This document shows positions 23,587 to 36,073 of a stretch of 64,000 nt of DNA, in pieces (positions within the stretch are counted from its first letter, which is position 1; each line of letters starts with the position of its first letter). The position numbers were made by a program, and so were the translations under genes. The DNA lies in assembly GCA_900660155.1 (NCBI GenBank), contig CABFPE010000192.1, forward strand, positions 762,986 through 826,985. Reading direction: 5' to 3'. The notes beneath the pieces are model-generated. The model worked only from the letters and a program-made list of their open reading frames with translations, was not told the origin of the DNA and searched no databases. The DNA is from Hofstenia miamia. Lineage: Eukaryota > Xenacoelomorpha > Acoela > Hofsteniidae.

Positions 23587-24077
23587 CCTTTTTGACTTCA
23601 AAATGAGAATAGTAAGTTTCACATTGGAATAGTAATAATTAGAGCCAATCTTAACAATAAATTTCCTCTCAATTCTTCTTCCGTAAAAATACATTCAAAG
23701 GAAGCATTGTCAATAACCATTACAACTGGATCATTAAACCTGATTATTGTCGCTCTCAAACAATTTCTGATCCATGCCATGCTGCTCTTTCTTAGGCATA
23801 TGGGTGCAAAACATACTTACATATACCTATTTTATTTCACAACTTTTTGCATAGCGAAAGCATTAAAACATTTTTAGAGATTAATTAAAGTTTTAGAAAG
23901 CAACTGAAATTCATAATTGTACAATTTATAAAATCTAAATATAATTGTTTTAATCATGTTTATTAAAACAATTATTCCATTATGAAAGTTACGATTACGT
24001 TTTGAAAGTTACTATTTCCATTATGAAAGTTAATATCAGTTTTGAAATTTACTATTCTCATTTTGCAGTTAAAAAGG
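23587..24077. mobile_element. MITE with ~35-bp inverted ends
   Basis: The left arm 23587-23621 (CCTTTTTGACTTCAAAATGA...) is the near reverse complement of the right arm 24043-24077. Next to the right arm, a ~40-bp motif (CATTATGAAAGTTA...) is repeated about three times. No transposase and no clear target-site duplication, so the superfamily is unknown. Confidence 0.6.
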
Positions 24078-24975
24078 CATAGATAACTAAATATTATATT
24101 TAGTTATGCTTCAAATAGAATTTAATGGAAACTGGAAATCTAGCGGTGCGACATTACATACCGGTTTTTTTTATAAACAGTTGTTGTTTGTGCATTCGAA
24201 TTTTCAATATTGGTTTTCAGTACTTTATACATAAATTATATATTTGAATGTTTACTTCACTAAATATTCCGTAAAAGTCAAGCAAGTAGGTTCGACTGCA
24301 CTCAGAGTCAACCGCGCGGATATGATAATGTAGTGGGCGAATATGACAGTGTGTCTGACATTTTCCATTAATGTCACTTAGGAATGTTGTACTTTATTTC
24401 AAATTATGGTTTTAATTCACTCAAAAACTGCCCCTTCTCGAGTATTATGTATCGGCTCTTGTTACTGATTTATATATGCTTTGCTTGTATTTATGAAAAA
24501 ATATAGTTTTTTCAAGACTTTACTGCCACAATTTGAAAATTAATAAAAAACTGAGTGTATTGATTTGTCTAATTATATTTTGTGTATTGCTATGCAATAT
24601 TCAATTCTGAAAACTCTCCTGATTTAAAAACATTTGACAAAACTTCAGTATGCGCTATTGATTAAATTTCAGTTCAATGTCATACCGACAGCATCAGTTA
24701 AAATAAAGTATAACGAGTACTGCCATGACTTATCCCCTTTTGTTGTCCACTTAACCAGATTTGTTTATTGATTGAATGATTGAATAACAAATTTTGATTG
24801 GTTTTCCTGTTATTTTTTACGTTTCAAATTGCAAGTGATTTTCCGTCTTTTGTATCGAAATCAAATTTTGCAAAAATTCGAATAAAAACTATTATAATTT
24901 TCCACCCTCAGTGTGTTGAATATTGTAACGTTTTTCATTGACTTACAAATTTAGTTAAATCTAAGCTCACCGTTA
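24078..24975. other. AT-rich stretch; nothing recognised
   Basis: No exon, RNA gene or repeat could be supported. GGTTCGACTGC at 24289 resembles a pol III B box, but there is no A box upstream. Confidence 0.5.
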
Positions 24976-25420
24976 TAGTGTTTTGCATTTTTAGTTTTAG
25001 CGCTGCCCGTGCCCTCCCTGCGCCCGTTGGAATTCACCGGGCAGGAACGGGCGGCCCGCTATCTATTGAGAACAGCGTAAAATAATACGAAATTAAATCA
25101 CAATTCACAAAAGTCCTATATAATTTTGTCTTTTAGTGAGAAACTTCTTACAACTCCTATAAAATTTATTAATTCTATCTAAGATCATGCATAGGGATTA
25201 GTGTTTTGCATTTCTGTCATTTTATTACAACAAAATTTAAATATTTTTGCGGTAAAGGCATAAATTTGGCTGTAAATTATTAAATTTATTTTTAAAAGCA
25301 GAAAAAACTTACCCCATTACAGCATATTATCTTATGATTATACCAGAGTTTATTTGAGCGGGCATAACATGCCCGGTTATTTGAGCGCCCGATGCCCGTC
25401 CTTCTGTCCGCAAAGCACTA
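24976..25420. mobile_element. Non-autonomous hAT-type element with 8-bp TSD
   Basis: Starts TAGTGTTTTGC and ends GCAAAGCACTA (reverse complement TAGTGCTTTGC). The flanks CACCGTTA and CACAGTTA match at 7 of 8 bases, a good hAT target-site duplication. Both subterminal regions are unusually GC-rich for this window, with GCCCG words in opposite orientations. The 445-bp element has no coding capacity. Confidence 0.75.
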
Positions 25421-28400
25421 CACAGTTAGTCTTTTAAGTATTTCAAACTTTTAATATTATATTATTGTTTGTCTGCGTTTGTAGTTTCATTGTCATGTGC
25501 AGATTGAACCAGGATACAATTATTAATTCCTATGACATCCTTAACCTCACTTATTTATACTGTAAACAAGAGTTACTTTAAATATTCCGTTAATCCTTAG
25601 AAGTGAATTGAGGCATTTATAGATTTAACATGAAACTTTGTCTTCGATTGTTACTGTAAAATAATTTATTCATTCTTCAACAAAATTTAGGGAACAATGC
25701 TCTCCTGTGAAGACTTATTTAGTGCGGCTGTCCAATTGTCTGTAAGCTTCTAGAGAGTTCAATTTTGAATTATAATGAATTAGATCATTATAACCTCTAT
25801 ATTAATCAATATCTAAATTATTTACAAGTTTTTAGTGTTTACTTTTGTTGTTTGCACTTATAATTTGTTAGCTATGCCCATGGTTAAATGAATCTTTAAA
25901 CTTTTTCATTTGAATACTCGTGAATTTCGAGAGATGGGAGTGGCGAATGCAATTGTATATCTAATAATATTAGAATTACTCCTATTTGTTCTTTTTGTTC
26001 TTCTGTTAATACTACGGTTAAAAAATGCTATATTTGACATTTTCCTTATAAAAATAAAAGTGTAGCAAATTTTGCATTTCATTTAATATTGTGGGAAACA
26101 AAATATTAGAAATGTATTTCTTTTTGTTTCGATTTCTCGCCTTTAATGTCTGAAATTAAGTGTATGTTCATTAATTGAATAAGATGATAGGTTGAATTCA
26201 ATGCATCAATTCATGTGACGGCTTATTAGAATAATATGTGAGCAATACGATTACATAAAAATCGGCGGGGGAAGGAATAATCCATAGTTAAAGTTAAGAT
26301 TAAAATAGCTAGCGGCCGCACACGTTGAATACATATACATGTAGAACCTTAATGAAAAATGTATAAACGATCAATTTTGTCACCCGTGTCCGGGTTTAAA
26401 AGCTATTCGTCCCCAGTTCCAACTCTGACGTACAGTCACTGATTATTAGGTTTAGAGAGTGAATACTTTCGTGATTTTCCGCCATTGGGAGGTATTGACG
26501 AAAGGACTCCCTCTAAAAACGCGTTTGGCTTAATTATATTTAATTATTGTATTCATGTGGAATGCTACCTACCTCGAAATTCAGCATACAATTCAAAAAA
26601 TCAAAAATACCACGTTTTATAAAGAAATTTGAATTTAATCTGGATTTTGCCATTGGTGCCATTATCTTAACGAATCAATTATATTCAAGAAATTTGGAAA
26701 TGTGTAAATTCTTAGATATTGGAATTGTTAGATCCTTGGAAATGTGATACATGATAGTTTAATTAATTATTTTATATAAATATACTGGCAATATGTTTAA
26801 ATCATATTTAGATTATTAACCTAAGAAAGTTCTATGTAGTATGCCGGAATTACACTGCCTAATTGTTTTATTCCAAATATTGATTAGAAATTTACCAACC
26901 AATTTCCGATCTCATTCCTGTGTGATAGGTATACCTCAGAATTATATTATTTAACTCGTTTATATATATAAACTAATACTTTTAACACATCGTGTCAACC
27001 AGAGCCCACATTAATGCAGTATCTAATATTAAAATTCAAAATTGCACTATTTGACATTATTTATGAAATTAAATCTACTTATAAAATATTGCGAATTGGG
27101 ACTATTCTACGATAGTCTTTTTTGATTGAGCTAATTGGCGTTTAGTATCACTTATCACAAGACATAGTTACTTTTTACTTTTAGGTATTCTTGCTGATGT
27201 TTCTCAACCTTTTTGTAGTCATTGTTGCGTTTATGGAGCATGTCTTGAAATGACTCAATTAATATAAGAGAAAGTTAAGAAAAGTGAGAAATGCAAATGT
27301 TGAAATGTTTTGTGCGCAATCACAAAGTGGCGTTATTATTTGAAAGATTAAAGGAAATTATACTTTTCAATTGTAAGTATTTTCTCAATACATTCTCAAG
27401 TGGGACTCTACTTTCAAAGAGTTTCTTATGTTATTGCACTAAGGAAAATTACTTTACCTCATTCCACTGACAGATTCAAACTGTCAGACATTCTGTTTTG
27501 CGTATATTGAATCAAAGCTAGTATAACTTTGTCATAGACGATGTATTAACTCACCACTAGCGACATGAGAATTGATTAATGCGCTTCTTCTTAATTAGAC
27601 TTCATACTGCACTCATCAAAGGCGGTGTTGATAAAGCGCGATTTATGACCGTTCATCTTCAGTACATGGGTTTTTAACTGAATTTTGATTTAATTTCAAA
27701 GTTTCGCTCCCTTTGAACAACTTCAGTATTATGGTACTAACTTAAATTATTAGACTCCTTGAAAATTTCGCCAAATTGTCTTTAATATTCTGTTTGTAGT
27801 TCAAGATTCGACTTTGATTTGCTTCATACATTGTTTTGCATCAAATAATTTATCGACCAGATTATTATATTTCGTTATATCAATATTTGTCATTTCTAAT
27901 GTGTAATTCAATGTGCATGTAAATTCAACTTTGAGTTCTGGTATTATTATACAGTCAACAGCAATAGTGAGAATTAGTCCTAATCTAAATAAAATTCAGA
28001 AGTGTGGGCAGCTTTATATTAATTACAAGTAAATGAATTTCATAAACTAGATGCTCTATTATTTTCCAAATGCACCTTATTGTGAGAGACTTTTTTCTAG
28101 TATTTACCTATAATTTAAGAGATAAATTTATCACCGGTAAATCACGGTTAGACAACTCAAAACATGTCAAGAGAATGACACTGACGAATATATTATTCTT
28201 TACGATTTGTTTTTGTTCGACTTTGAGTCAATTGAAACATTGCCATAGCCCTAAGCAGATTTTCTTTCTTCTGTGTAATGATGGAGCTGTGTGCTAAGCA
28301 TGAGCAAAATTAGAGTCAATTTACAAATCTGGTCAAAAGCATTCAGACACCATTCTTGATAAATTTACTTCTTTATTGAGAATTCAAATTTTTATCTTAG

Positions 28401-30734
28401 ATTTTTCTCTATCCTAACCTCTGTGAAAATGGTCCCTCTGGAATATCGTTGTAAATATACATCGTATGTATAATACAGGAAAAAATCAAGTTCATTCTGA
28501 AAAGTTTAATATATTCACGTATTTCTTTTTAGTGCGTTTTATAGTATTTTAAATATACACATTATAGTTTCGTTAAATTGATGAAATTTGAAATTTCCCT
28601 TCAACTAGCGATTTTTAGGGAGCCTTTTGGTCTTTGTATGTTAATGAAAATATACGAATAATCGAATTTGTTTAATTCAATTGATCGATTCGTAAATGTA
28701 ACAATTGTTGATGGAACTGACTTGAAAAGTCTTGCTTTTAGATCTTTTCGTATTCATTGAAATTAGTAAGGATTATTAAAATCAAATTGTATTTCACAAA
28801 CATCGAATGTGCTAAGTAGGAACACATAATTTATTTCGCATGGTCAAATGTGTAGGATAGCTACGCCCAGTTGCATATTTTCAGAAAACGTTGTCATTTT
28901 AATACACAGCTGTTCAATAATTTATAATTTACTAAGTAAAATATGATTTTATTACTAAGCTGCTTTTTGTGAGAAGCTTTGGTACAGACCTACCTCTATA
29001 AAGAGGTGTGGCATTAAATGTATAACTAATACTAATATCCTGGTTTCAACTAAATACAGGGCTTACCCTATTGCTGTTAACAGCTTTCATATTTTCTTAT
29101 TTATTCCATAGATAAGATGGATAAAAAATTAATAGTCAGGCTCCGACATTGCATGGATAGGGGATAATAACATTGTTTTTAAGCAGGGTTAAATGAAAAG
29201 GAATGTACTGTGAAAGAAAAAAACAACTGCAAAGCAGTTAATCGATAAAATCAGCAAATTGGATAAAATATTTATGAAACATATAAAATAAAAAACAAAA
29301 TAACTATGAAACATACAGTATAAAAATGAATAAAAGCAGTAATAAAATCAAATCTTCATTAGAATGAATGGCAACAAGTCGTCTGCCTGAACTACCATAC
29401 AAATCATCTAAAGTTATAATATTCGGTGGTTTTTAAATGTTTTAACAATTGTACTAAATGAAAAGTTGATCATCCATTCTAGAAGTTGAGAAAGACCAAG
29501 GAATGAGAAGTTATAAATGCGCCCAACACAAACCACATTTGTGAAATGAATGAATATTCATGAGTCTCTAATTATATAATATTGCAACACCCTCTCTCAG
29601 TGGGGTTTGCTGAGTACTTAGGGTTGCAATTACTTTAATCAGTGATTTCAACACTGGTCTTGAATTTTGTGCATCTTCGATGCAGTTTTGGGGAATGGAA
29701 AGACATTGGTAGACTTTAAACAACACAGAGATTACTCCAACATGCTTAAATTTTATTTGCTGTTTTAAATATTACTTGTTTGGGAGCCTTGACTATATGC
29801 CTTTTAGCATAAAGATAATATATCTGGCATTATCTACAAATTGTGTTGAAATTAAATGAATTTCGAAAGTTGCTAGTTTTAGGTTATTGATCATTTTAGG
29901 GTCTTTCTTTTCAGTTCGAAATACTTGAAGCAACATGTACATCTGACATTTTGTTGGTCACTTGTTCATTTAAAAGGCGTTCTTTTGCTTTGCTCTGACG
30001 AAAATGTTTATGCTGCATGTATATATGGCCACGGTTATTTTGTTAACATAATGTTAATACCACAAAGTCCTTTGTTTACAATTAATTTCATGCGACGATG
30101 TCCAAATATTGGTCTTTCTAAAACAACTCTGGTTTATTGGTGGACATTTTTGTTTAGCCTATGCATTGGATTAAGAAACTAATTCAATATTGCATTTTCA
30201 AATAGCTGACAAGGCGAACTTTGCAAATAATAACAAATTATGTTTTTGCATATGAGTAACTGAATTTGTCGTGCAAAAAAAAACATAGTTTGATGATATC
30301 AATATGAATGATTTTTGCATATAAATGTATATTATAAGACATTTACAGTTTTTGAAATGCCACGTAATTGTACGTGTTTTATTCGCAAAACAAAAATAAA
30401 ATTTCTCGTTTACAAAGTTTCCCTGGATATTAATAAATTGATAATAAATTGGTTTAATTGATATTGAATGTTCTTAGCATCTAAAAACGTATTTTACCTT
30501 AATAATGCTTTCTGCGTTTTTATTAATTTCTTTTGCTACTTTGTAGCCGCTAAAATCTATTTCTATATTCTTGTAGAATTTACTTTTAATTCCAGTTTTG
30601 TAATTGGAAGCTTCCACATTAGTTGTGGTACGTCTCACTGATTTATTAGTAGGCGAGAACAGAACCTTGAAAATCCAATTTTTTGCATTTAAAACAATTG
30701 TAGATAGAACGAGGGACCATATTTTATGTTGGGA
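25421..30734. other. 5.3 kb of AT-rich DNA; no gene recognised
   Basis: ORFs at 26547-26747, 28070-28297 and 29925-30182 have no family features, no splice support and AT-driven composition. A small hairpin (ACCTCTATAAAGAGGT) lies at 28993-29008. I found no element ends here. Confidence 0.45.
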
Positions 30735-30902
30735 TTAGAGAGTGACAGTATGACTTCAGTATGCACCCGAACCAGACACGAACCGAAACATAGATATTGA
30801 CTTATTGGTTGTTTAACATCTTGCATCTCTCTCCAATCAAATGATAATAAACATCAGCCATTTTCTTATAACCTAAAAACATCAAATGATGTCACTCTCT
30901 AA
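30735..30902. mobile_element. 168-bp MITE with perfect TIRs and TSD
   Basis: Ends TTAGAGAGTGACA and TGTCACTCTCTAA are exact inverted repeats of 13 bp. TTGGGA flanks both sides (30729-30734 and 30903-30908) as a perfect 6-bp target-site duplication. No coding capacity. The intact TSD suggests a fairly recent insertion; the superfamily is not identified. Confidence 0.75.
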
Positions 30903-30908
30903 TTGGGA

Positions 30909-33064
30909 TGGGAATACATTCCATCAGGAGTATGAAAATTTTGGCACAGTAATATATATTGTGTATGCGTTGTATTTTAGGTATTTGTATATGCAATGCA
31001 CTCAAATCAATTGCTCAAGTTGCACTTAATAATTTGATTTTTTATTTGCTAAATAATGACTAAATGAACACCATATAGTGTCATATACTTTTTAAGATAT
31101 TATTATGTAACGATCTTAATCGAATAGACTTTTTGGTAAGTACATAAGTTGGGCGCCTGAGCCTTTCACAAAATAGTATAGTAAATGAAAATATTTGAAA
31201 ACAACCTAAAGTCATACCTAAATTATGATCAATCATTAGAGAAAAATGAAATTCATAATTTTCTGATAAAGTGCATTTAATGCTTTCGTTATGATCAGAT
31301 GGTTCTTCTTAAATTGAACTTTTGTCATCATATTTTGCACAGATGAAACCTTCCCTAAGGATATAACGGTCTGGTGGTACACGCGCGAGAGATACGGAAT
31401 CTAGCCTAGAGCATATTTTATTGAAATTAACTTATTAACTAGTTTTAGAGGGATTTTTTGTCAAATTTTCTAGAATATCGCTAATCAAAATAGTGATTTC
31501 AAAAACTGACGATTACAGTCAACAATTATGTGAATACTCGTATTTATTGTTAGGAAAAGCAATTCGTAACTTATTTAAGTTTCGCAAATTCTTGGCTTTA
31601 AAGTGTTATTAACGACTAAAATATAAGTATTTCCCAGAAAAAAAACAAATTATTATAGTTTCAAGTGGATTTACAAAGACAGCTTCCTTTTTTATTTGGC
31701 TACAGGACCTAAATAACTTTTTAAGCTTGAATCAGAAGCAGAAGTAGAAGAAAGCTCATGCTTGTTTTATACAACCCTGCTGGTTGAAAGTCTTTTTGCT
31801 GTCTATATTATATCCATTAGAGCAATTCATAATTTTACTTGAAATTTTATAGAATAGCCATTTGCTATTTTTACGTTAGTTGGATGAGAAATGCATTATC
31901 ATATCATCGAAGCCACTGTACATTCGTCAAAGTTACTACATACCTTGACTTTCGCATATCATCCGTTTTGCTAGATTGCCCCAGATTCCTTACGCAATGA
32001 ATTTTGTTCATCTAAAACCAAAGTTTTTGAAAGCACTTTCATCATTTAAGTTGAAGTATTTTACTATTCAACATTCCTGTTGTTGTAAACGGATTTTGAA
32101 TTAATTTATAATTGAAAGTCAAATACTTTTTCTGGACGTTTTGATATTTTTTCAAAGTAAATGTATTCTAATTACCATACGAAAGCCAGAAATATATATT
32201 GACAAAGACAGCTTTTACCTATATATGACACATATCTATGTATATGATAAATTATATTTTAAGCAATTTTTAAAGGTAAAGTTGAAATTGAAAAATATTT
32301 TTAATAAAGCCTCAATGCCTGCTTTCTGAAAGAAAGCAAGGTTTCAATAGATTTTCGAGGTTTTGAAATTAAACAACTTAAGAGACGTACACACTTGATT
32401 TAGAAACCCCTTATAAACTGTAGACGATCAATAGAATACAATTACAGGTAGGAGAAAGTTTGAATTCGAAATTAAAGAGGTTGTTTATTGCATTAATTAG
32501 ACCTTTATTACTTTGATATCAGGTGTAAGAAGCAACTAGATTTTCTTCAAACGTCTGTTTAAATATTAATTAAAAATTAAGAACATAATATTATTTTTAG
32601 TGGGAAGCATAAATACGCCAATTTAGATAATAGGCTTAAATGTTATACTGTACGTAGCTGTCAATCTAATCCCGTCAAATGATTTTATTTGGTTCTAGGC
32701 ATTTGCAGTCAGCAAAACTTATATTAAATAACAATGCTAATATTTACTGAAGAAGATTTTGTACGAGAGGCGCGTTTAGAATTTTTCAAAGGTTGCTTAC
32801 ACCATAAATTTTTGAGCAAAACAGAATGTTTTTAATTAAATTTTCCAATTGGTTTAAAAAATAGGGAGGGTGACTGACCCCTTCCCCCTAAGCGCGTCCT
32901 TGGTTGGAATAGTTAAAAGTTATATATTAAGTTGCACATTTTTCGAGTAACATTTAAATTGAACAATGTGCGCGAGTGCACCACACAACTTAGCTCTAAT
33001 TAAAACAGAAAATAATAATCTGATAGGAATTGTATGCGAAATTGAAATAAAATTAGTTATAAAA
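30909..33064. other. AT-rich stretch; no gene recognised
   Basis: A GC-richer patch at about 32862-32905 (GGGAGGGTGACTGACCCC...) resembles a transposon end but has no partner. No exon is supported. Confidence 0.45.

Positions 33065-33131
<67 letters not shown>
33065..33131. repeat. (TTA)n tract at the 3' end of the R4/Dong-like element
   Basis: About 22 TTA units directly abut the 3' end of the minus-strand retrotransposon at 33132. TAA-repeat ends are known for Dong-type elements. Confidence 0.9.
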
Positions 33132-33175
33132 GCATCTCACAGCTTCATGCTGGTATCCCTCTCAGCTCGGGGAAC

Positions 33176-34297
33176 TCACCAGTTCCCAGGGAGTCTGAGA
33201 GCTTTCCTCAGGACTCTAGCTGTTCCTAACAATGCTGCCTTCTGTGCTACTGCTCCTCCCCACTTTGGTACTCCCAACTCCTCCAAGTATCTCGTATGCT
33301 TCTTACTCACTGCTCCTAGTGCGCCTACTACTACCGGGACTACTTCAACTTTCTTTAACTTCCACAGCCTTTCTATTTCCTCTGCTAACTCTCTGTACTT
33401 GTCTATCTTCTCTTTCTCCTTGCTTTCTACATTCCTGTCCTTTGGTACTGCTATGTCTATTACTGTTCCTAATCTTTTCTCTTTGTCTACCACTACTATG
33501 TCTGGCCTCCGTGCTTCTATCACTTTGCTCGTCTGTATGTTGAAGTCCCACAGTATCTTAACCTTCTCATTTTCTATGACGCCCTGTGGCTTGTGCTCAT
33601 ACCACTTGTCTCCTGCTTCTAACCCATGCTGCCTGCTCAAACTCCAGTGTACCATTCTTCCCACCTTGTCATGCCTGAACTTATACTCATTCTGTGCCAA
33701 CTTCTCACACCCTGCTATCAGATGATCTACTGTCTCCGCCTCTTTCTTACATAGGCTACACTTATCACTTACTTCTGCTCTTCTGTCTATATGCTTCTTC
33801 ACCCAGTTTGTTCTTATTGCTTGCTCCTGTGCTGCCATTATCAGTGCTTCTGTTTCTCTCTTCAGTCCTGCCTTCTTTAACCACTTGTTGCTCTCTTCTC
33901 TGTCACACATTTCTGTGTTCCTCCAGTATTCTCCATGCATTGCCTTCTGCCTATACCTTGTTTGCCTCTCTGATTCCATCCTACTCTGGTATATCTTCTT
34001 TCCTTCACTCTCAGTTCTTATCTTCTTCAACTCCTTAGTGACCTCTAGTAGGGACCCCTCAGGTTGCTCTTCTACATATTCCTTTAGCCCTAGTGCTTCT
34101 GCTTCTACAGTCTCCTCCACACTTAGCAGCCCTTTACCTCCCTTATGCCTTGTCATGTACAGCCTATCTACATCTCCATTGAGGTTGAATGCTCTCTCTG
34201 CTGCTAGTATCTTCCTTGTCTCCCTGTCTAATTCCCTCAGTTCATTCTTGTTCCACCTAACTATTCCATTATTATTATTATTATTATTATCGCCCAT
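33176..34297 (-). pseudogene. R4/Dong-like ORF, C-terminal half (zinc knuckle and endonuclease)
   Basis: After a poly-Asn stretch from the microsatellite, [20 protein letters not shown] is the usual post-RT linker. A CCHC knuckle follows: CSLCKKEAETVDHLIAGCEK (C-x2-C-x7-H-x4-C). Then the restriction-like endonuclease with RRPDIVVVDKEKRLGTVIDI and AVPKD, holding the expected PD...D residues, then KEKEKIDKYRELAEEIERLW. It ends LRKALRLPGNW. This half is fully open over about 360 residues, so the copy is young. Alone it lacks the RT. Confidence 0.88.
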
Positions 34298-35091
34298 GCT
34301 TTTATTCTGTTCTGCCCATTCAATGCTGACTTCTGTGGTATCTTCCTTACTCTCCTCTTGTATTCTTTCCTTAGCCTCATCTTCATTTCCACATGATCTG
34401 TTCTGTCTTTCTCTATCACACCTAAGTACTTGTACCCCTCTTTAACTTCCTCAATCTTATCCCCACTGCTTGTCCTCAAGCCATCCCCATCCACACACTT
34501 GCCTCTAGTCATTGTCACTGCTGCACACTTTCCTAATCCAAACTCCAACCCTGAATCTCTGCTTGCCTTCTCCAATGTCTCCACTTGCTTCTGCAACATC
34601 TTCCTTGAACTAGCATACATCTTCAGGTCGTCCATGTACCACAGGTGACTCACTGCTCTACCATTCTTCTCCATCTTATACCCTATGCCTGTCTCCTTTA
34701 ACTTTTCTGTGATAGGGATTAAGCTAACTACAAACAGTAGTGGTGCTAAGCTGTCTCCCTGGAATATGCCCCGCCTAAACCTCAACCTATGCCCATCTAT
34801 CTCAGTCTGCCACTTTGCCATCTCCCTCTCTAGAAACTCAACCCATTTCCGTGAAACTCCATTGGCCTCTAGCGTCCTCAATACCCACCTATGTGAAATG
34901 CTGTCATATGCCTTCCTGTAGTCTATCCATGCCATTGCCAAGTTTGTCTTCCTTCTTCTACAATTCTCCACCACTGCCTGGTCTATCAACAACTGATCTT
35001 TGCATCCTCTTGTCTTTATCCTACATCCCTTCTGCTCCTCTGGTATCAACCTATTCGGTTCTAAGTAACATGCCAGCCTACTTGAAATCAC
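34261..35091 (-). pseudogene. R4/Dong-like ORF, reverse transcriptase half
   Basis: Visible RT motifs in order: [18 protein letters not shown] (motif A with the catalytic Asp), [13 protein letters not shown] (motif B), [13 protein letters not shown] (YMDD, motif C) and EGYKYLGV. The frame ends at [13 protein letters not shown], where the ATA repeat begins. N-terminal parts of the RT and the whole upstream ORF are missing. Confidence 0.88.
34266..34290. repeat. (TTA)n tract inside the retrotransposon ORF
   Basis: About 8 units. They replace roughly 7-10 residues expected between IKAWA and GIVRW in R4-type proteins, and read as poly-Ile or poly-Asn in the two adjoining frames. Confidence 0.85.
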
Positions 35092-35097
35092 TGAAGT

Positions 35098-35118
35098 TAT
35101 TATTATTATTATTATTAT
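35098..35118. repeat. (TTA)n tract between two retrotransposon pieces
   Basis: About 7 units, joining the truncated 5' side of the first piece to the 3' end of the second. Confidence 0.85.
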
Positions 35119-36071
35119 CTCTTACTTCGCACAGCTTCTTGCTGGTATTCCTGTCAGCTCGGGGAACTCATCAGTTCCCAGGGAGTCTGAGAGCTTTCCT
35201 CAGGACTCTAGCTGTTCCTAACAATGCTGCCTTCTGTGCTACTGCTCCTCCCCACTTTGGTACTCCCAACTCCTGCAAGTATCTCTTGCGCTTCTTACTC
35301 ACTGCTCCTAGTGCTCCTACTACTACTGGGACTACTTCGACCTTCTTTAACTTCCACAGCCTTTCTATTTCCTCTGCCAACTCCCTGTACTTGTCTATCT
35401 TCTCTTTCTCCGCCACTTTCTCATCTCTCTCTCTCTAGAAACTCAACCAATTTCTGTGAAACTCCATTAGCCTCTAACGTCTTCAATACCCATTTATGTG
35501 ATATGCTTTCATGTGCCTTCCTGTAGTCTATCCATGCCATTGCCAAGTTTGTCTTCCTTCTTCTACAATTCTCCACCACTGCCTGGTCTATCAACAACTG
35601 ATCTTTGCATCCTCTTGTCTTTGTCCTACATCCCTTCTGCTCCTCTGGTATCAACCTATTCTGCTCTAAGTAACATGCCAGCCTACTTGAAATCACTGAA
35701 GTTAGCAATTTCCACGTTGTTGGCAGACATGTTATTGGCCTGAAGTTGCTTGCCTCACTACCTTTCTTTGGGTCCTTCTGTATCAGAAATGTCCTTCCCA
35801 CTACCATCCACTCTGGACACCCACTCACCACACACTCCTCCAATGCTNNNNNNNNNNNNNNNNNNNNNNNNNNNNNNNNNNNNNNNNNNNNNNNNNNNNN
35901 NNNNNNNNNNNNNNNNNNNNNNNNNNNNNNNNNNNNNNNNNNNNNNNNNNNNNNNNNNNNNNNNNNNNNNNNNNNNNNNNNNNNNNNNNNNNNNNNTTTC
36001 TGTGTTCCTCCAGTATTCTCCATGCATTGCCTTCTGCCTATACCTTGTTTGTCTCTCTGATTCCATCCTAC
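35119..36071 (-). mobile_element. Second R4/Dong-like copy, deleted and rearranged
   Basis: The 3' end (35119-35416) repeats the endonuclease tail, from EKEKIDKYRELAEEIERLW to LRKALRLPGN. At about 35416 it jumps straight to RT sequence (LVEFLERE), so the linker, knuckle and much of the RT are deleted. The RT part (35421-35847) includes FRPITCLPTTWKLLTSVISS and [18 protein letters not shown], reaching further upstream than copy 1. After an N gap, 35997-36071 carries MESERQTRYRQKAMHGEYWR, which normally lies after the RT, so the order is scrambled: a third fragment or a misjoin across the gap. Confidence 0.8.
35848..35996. other. Assembly gap (149 N)
   Basis: A run of Ns inside the second retrotransposon copy. 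The order of the pieces on either side should not be trusted. Confidence 0.99.
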
Positions 36072-36073
36072 TC

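Larger units (their letters stand above)
33132..35097 (-). mobile_element. R4/Dong-type non-LTR retrotransposon, 5'-truncated
   Basis: The minus strand encodes the RT (35091-34261) and then linker, zinc knuckle and restriction-like endonuclease (34297-33176). The domain order and endonuclease type place it in the R2/R4 group, closest in wording to R4/Dong. It starts inside the RT at [12 protein letters not shown], where GTTA merges into a (TTA)n tract, so it is truncated by microhomology with the tract. Its 3' end has only about 45 bp after the stop, then (AAT)n. A (TTA)n tract at 34266-34290 interrupts the ORF and the frame changes across it. Confidence 0.88.

Noticed and set aside
24285-24300. 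Isolated pol III B-box-like GGTTCGACTGC
   Set aside because: No A box or cloverleaf upstream.
33147-35743. Long plus-strand ORFs rich in Ser, Leu and Pro across 33-36 kb
   Set aside because: They are antisense shadows of the R4/Dong ORF on the minus strand.
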